This document shows positions 61,912 through 64,000 of a DNA stretch of 64,000 nucleotides, in pieces (within the stretch, counting starts at the first letter, position 1; each line of letters begins with the position of its first letter). Position numbers and translations under genes: made by a program. The notes under the pieces are model-generated. The model searched no databases. It saw nothing but the letters and a program-made list of their open reading frames with translations, and was not told the origin of the DNA. The stretch spans positions 3,722,501 through 3,786,500 of the forward strand of contig NZ_CP088262.1 in NCBI RefSeq assembly GCF_021117365.1. The letters run 5' to 3'. This DNA comes from Nocardioides sp. cx-173 (lineage in GTDB: Bacteria > Actinomycetota > Actinomycetes > Propionibacteriales > Nocardioidaceae).

Positions 61912-62217
61912 ATGAACCTGCACCCTCGCGAGATCGACAAGCTCCTCATCGACCAGGTCGCAGACCTCGCGCGTCGCCGGCGCGATCGCGGCACCGAGCT
62001 CAACCCGAGCGAGGCGCAGGCGCTTATCCCCGACGCCATCCTCGAGGCCGCGCGCGACGGCAGGTCTGTGGCCGAGTGCATTGAGCTGGGCGAACAGGTC
62101 GTCTCCGAGCGCGGGAGCATGCCCGGCGTGCGGATTCGGCTAGCTCTGCTGCAGGTCGAGGCGACCTTCGTCGACGGCAGCAAGCTCGTCTGCTGCCACG
62201 ATCCCGTGGCGGCGTGA
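61912..62217 (+). CDS. ureA: Urease gamma subunit
   Basis: 101 residues, the usual UreA length. MNLHPREIDKLLI, GTELNPSEAQALIPDAILEAARDG split, and LQVEATFVDGSKLVCCHDP are the UreA blocks. It is somewhat divergent. ureB and ureC are not adjacent downstream; instead a chelatase-like gene follows with a GTGA overlap. Confidence 0.88.
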   Translation: MNLHPREIDKLLIDQVADLARRRRDRGTELNPSEAQALIPDAILEAARDGRSVAECIELGEQVVSERGSMPGVRIRLALLQVEATFVDGSKLVCCHDPVAA

Positions 62218-63158
62218 CCATGCTCCCCCCGGGAGGACAGCACGCGACGACCACGATCCTCGTGGGCGGCCATGAGAGCGCCAATGGGGCCGACCTCCTA
62301 CCGCTCCTGAAGACACTGCCCTCCGCGCTCGTGAGCCGGCCGGGTCGAGCGCTGCACGACGCCGTCGTGACGGAGCTCGCCGCGGGCGGCTCCGTGGTGG
62401 CCGTCCTCCCGATGACGTGGGGGCGAGACCCGGGCATGGTGGCGGACACGGCGAAGACCCTGAGATGGCTTGCCGGTGGGGCGGGGGCCGGCCGGCTGAC
62501 GCTCTGTGCCGACTTCGGCACCCAGGATCATCTCGTCGCCTGGCTGCGACGGGCCGCCATCGAGACCGCGCGCGATCGCCCAGGAGCAGGACTGCTGCTC
62601 GCCGCCGCGGCCGCCAACCCGTTCGACGACGCGGACCTGCACCGTGTCGCTCACCTCGTGCGGGCCCACGGTGCCGGCGTGCCGGTGGAGCCCGCCTGCC
62701 TGAGCGACGCCGCCGACCTCGCCTCTGCCGTACAACGGGCACGACTGCTCGGCAGCGACGAGGTCATCGTGGTACCGGCCGGCTTCGCGCAGTCCGCACC
62801 ACCCACTGCTCTGCCCGCCGAGCGTGTGTCCTTCTTCGGGCCTCTGCTGTCCCCCCAGTCGATCGTCGACGTCGTGCGGCGCCGTACGCGCGAGGCGCGC
62901 CACGACCTGACTCACGGTGACGACGGCATCGCGGCCGGGCTCCTCGCCGACCACGGGCACGGCTACGCCCACCCGCACGCGCGCGAAGGCGAGGTTGGCC
63001 ACGCCCATCCCCACCCCCAGGCTCCTCATTCCCACTCCCACCCCCCGACCGTCGCCGAGCCCGCGACCACTGGTCGCGCTGCGGCGGCCCGGGCCGAGCC
63101 GCGCCACCGCGAAGGTCGGGGCCCCTCCCCCACCGAGCACCTCTCCTCCCCCCACTGA
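62214..63158 (+). CDS. CbiX/SirB-like chelatase with His-rich C-terminal tail
   Basis: 314 residues (GTG 62214; an ATG at 62220 is equally possible). Residues 15-225 form a sirohydrochlorin-chelatase-like fold: TTILVGGHESANGADLL at the start and VLPMTWGRDPGMVADTAKTL near residue 64. The C-terminal 80 residues include HGHGYAHPHAREGEVGHAHP and then HPQAPHSHSHPP, a typical nickel-buffering tail. The position between ureA and ureF suggests nickel delivery to urease; no ureE is seen. Function inferred. Confidence 0.75.
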   Translation: MTMLPPGGQHATTTILVGGHESANGADLLPLLKTLPSALVSRPGRALHDAVVTELAAGGSVVAVLPMTWGRDPGMVADTAKTLRWLAGGAGAGRLTLCADFGTQDHLVAWLRRAAIETARDRPGAGLLLAAAAANPFDDADLHRVAHLVRAHGAGVPVEPACLSDAADLASAVQRARLLGSDEVIVVPAGFAQSAPPTALPAERVSFFGPLLSPQSIVDVVRRRTREARHDLTHGDDGIAAGLLADHGHGYAHPHAREGEVGHAHPHPQAPHSHSHPPTVAEPATTGRAAAARAEPRHREGRGPSPTEHLSSPH

Positions 63159-63202
63159 CCGAGGGCGGGTCACACGCGTGGCTCACGACGAAGGGACCAC
63201 TC

Positions 63203-63277
63203 ATGCCTGGCAGGCCCAAGTATCACCACCACGACGACGACAAACCAGCTCTTCTTCCTGGCCGGAGGTCTCGATGA
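63203..63277 (+). CDS. 24-residue His/Asp-rich micro-ORF coupled to ureF
   Basis: ATG at 63203 with GAAGGGA six bases upstream; stop TGA overlaps the ureF ATG (ATGA). The product contains PKYHHHDDDKP and ends in GRRSR. Start, Shine-Dalgarno sequence and coupling are consistent with translation. The HHHDDD cluster could bind nickel. It may instead act only as a coupling leader for ureF. Confidence 0.5.
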   Translation: MPGRPKYHHHDDDKPALLPGRRSR

Positions 63278-63969
63278 CTACGACCCCCATCCCCGACCTG
63301 CTGCTCAGCCTGCAGCTCTCGGACTCCGCCTTCCCCAGCGGGTTCTCCACGATGTCGCACGGGCTGGAGGGCTATGCCCAGGCGCACGCCGTCGACCGGG
63401 GTGGGGTCGAGGGGCTTCTGAGGGGCCTCCTGCTCTACTCGCTGGGGCCGGGCGACGGCACGGCGCTCGCCCGCGCCCACGACGCGGTCCAGGCGGGCGA
63501 CTGGGCGCGGGTGTGCCTCATCGACCACACCCTGTTCGCCGCCAAGCTCAATGCTGAGATGCGCCGAGCCAGCGTCCGAAGCGGACACCAGCTCACCAAC
63601 GTGGCACTCGAGGCGATCGGGGGCGCCGGGCTAGGCGAGTGGCACCGGATGGTCACGGCGAAGGAGACGCCGGGCTGCCAGCCGGTCGCGACCGCCGTGG
63701 CCTACGCAGCTGCCGGCGTGCCGACCCGGCAGGCGGTCGCCTCCGACCTGTCTGCGTTCGCCGTCAGCTTCCTCGGTGCGGCGCTGCGGTTGCGGCTGCT
63801 CGACCACCGCGACGCACAGGTGGTGCTGCACGCCGTCGGCCCGACCATCGCCGAGGTGACCGAGGAGGCGGCCCGACGACCACTGGAGGACCTGGGCGGC
63901 TGTGTGCCGATGGCCGACGCGATGTCCGCCCAGCACGAACGGGCGGAGGCCCGGCTCTTCGCGAGCTGA
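63274..63969 (+). CDS. ureF: Urease accessory protein UreF
   Basis: 231 residues, all helical. LLLSLQLSDSAFPSGFSTMSHGLE (split) is the UreF opening, and GHQLTNVALEAIGGAGLGEW and CQPVATAVAYAAAGV follow. UreF links UreD/H to UreG in the nickel-insertion complex. GGAGGT lies before the start. ureG and ureD are expected beyond the window. Confidence 0.93.
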   Translation: MTTTPIPDLLLSLQLSDSAFPSGFSTMSHGLEGYAQAHAVDRGGVEGLLRGLLLYSLGPGDGTALARAHDAVQAGDWARVCLIDHTLFAAKLNAEMRRASVRSGHQLTNVALEAIGGAGLGEWHRMVTAKETPGCQPVATAVAYAAAGVPTRQAVASDLSAFAVSFLGAALRLRLLDHRDAQVVLHAVGPTIAEVTEEAARRPLEDLGGCVPMADAMSAQHERAEARLFAS

Positions 63970-64000
63970 GGCACCGCCGACACGACCCTAAGACGACCCA

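Noticed and set aside
1..64000. CRISPR arrays, rRNA genes, prophage structural genes, replication origin
   Set aside because: None seen; no regularly spaced short repeats and no rRNA-like stretches. The DnaA-box-like sites are too few for an origin.

Overview
The window looks like the chromosome of a high-GC actinobacterium, most likely Nocardioides or a close relative. The evidence is the strong G/C third-position bias, frequent GTG starts, a mycothiol synthase gene, a GlnR-type regulator, an actinobacterial PHO box (11-nt direct repeats starting GTTCA) and many translationally coupled ATGA/GTGA gene junctions. It carries about 65 supportable protein genes, two tRNA genes, one complete insertion sequence and several palindromic repeat elements.

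Layout. (1) 1-7.1 kb: the end of a GlnR-like regulator, mshD, a minus-strand operon (nitrobindin, Fur-family regulator, YgfZ, small membrane protein), a DsrE protein, a giant alanine-rich coiled-coil protein with internal tandem repeats, and an esterase. (2) 7.2-19.2 kb: a phosphate island with ppk, a PhoU-like protein and pit, then pstSCAB behind a PHO box, and a Nudix/phosphohistidine-phosphatase protein. An ArsR-acetyltransferase fusion and an endonuclease-like gene sit inside it, and a palindromic repeat family lies between its genes. (3) 19.2-25 kb: copper homeostasis (csoR-copZ-copA with its operator), a cold-shock gene and membrane proteins. (4) 25-35.2 kb: a catabolic operon under a LysR regulator, with two-component flavin monooxygenase, extradiol dioxygenase, FAH-family hydrolase, aldehyde dehydrogenase, RraA-type aldolase, cupin, RidA and an NCS1 permease. 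(5) 35.2-42 kb: GH9 cellulase, AI-2E transporter, DUF202 proteins, and a decayed patch next to tRNA-Lys holding a truncated polymorphic-toxin nuclease and a broken gene. (6) 42-53 kb: a probable organosulfur-use locus, with two SsuD-like monooxygenases coupled to a dipeptide-type ABC transporter, divergent from a CaiB-type CoA-transferase, enoyl-CoA hydratase, thiol dioxygenase and CMD-family protein. (7) 53-59 kb: penicillin acylase, FmdB, SAF-domain protein, MscL and an LCP protein. (8) 59.2-60.7 kb: tRNA-Arg with an IS481-family element inserted exactly after it, flanked by a 16-bp duplication. (9) 60.7-64 kb: a fluoride-channel pair, then the start of an unusual urease locus: ureA, a CbiX-like chelatase with a His-rich tail, an unlisted 24-codon His/Asp-rich micro-ORF, and ureF.

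The most unusual signals are the palindromic repeat family with DnaA-box-like tips, the nickel-handling arrangement of the urease locus with its micro-ORF, the organosulfur locus, the ArsR-GNAT fusion with a matching operator, and a gene that appears to start at ATC behind a perfect Shine-Dalgarno sequence.
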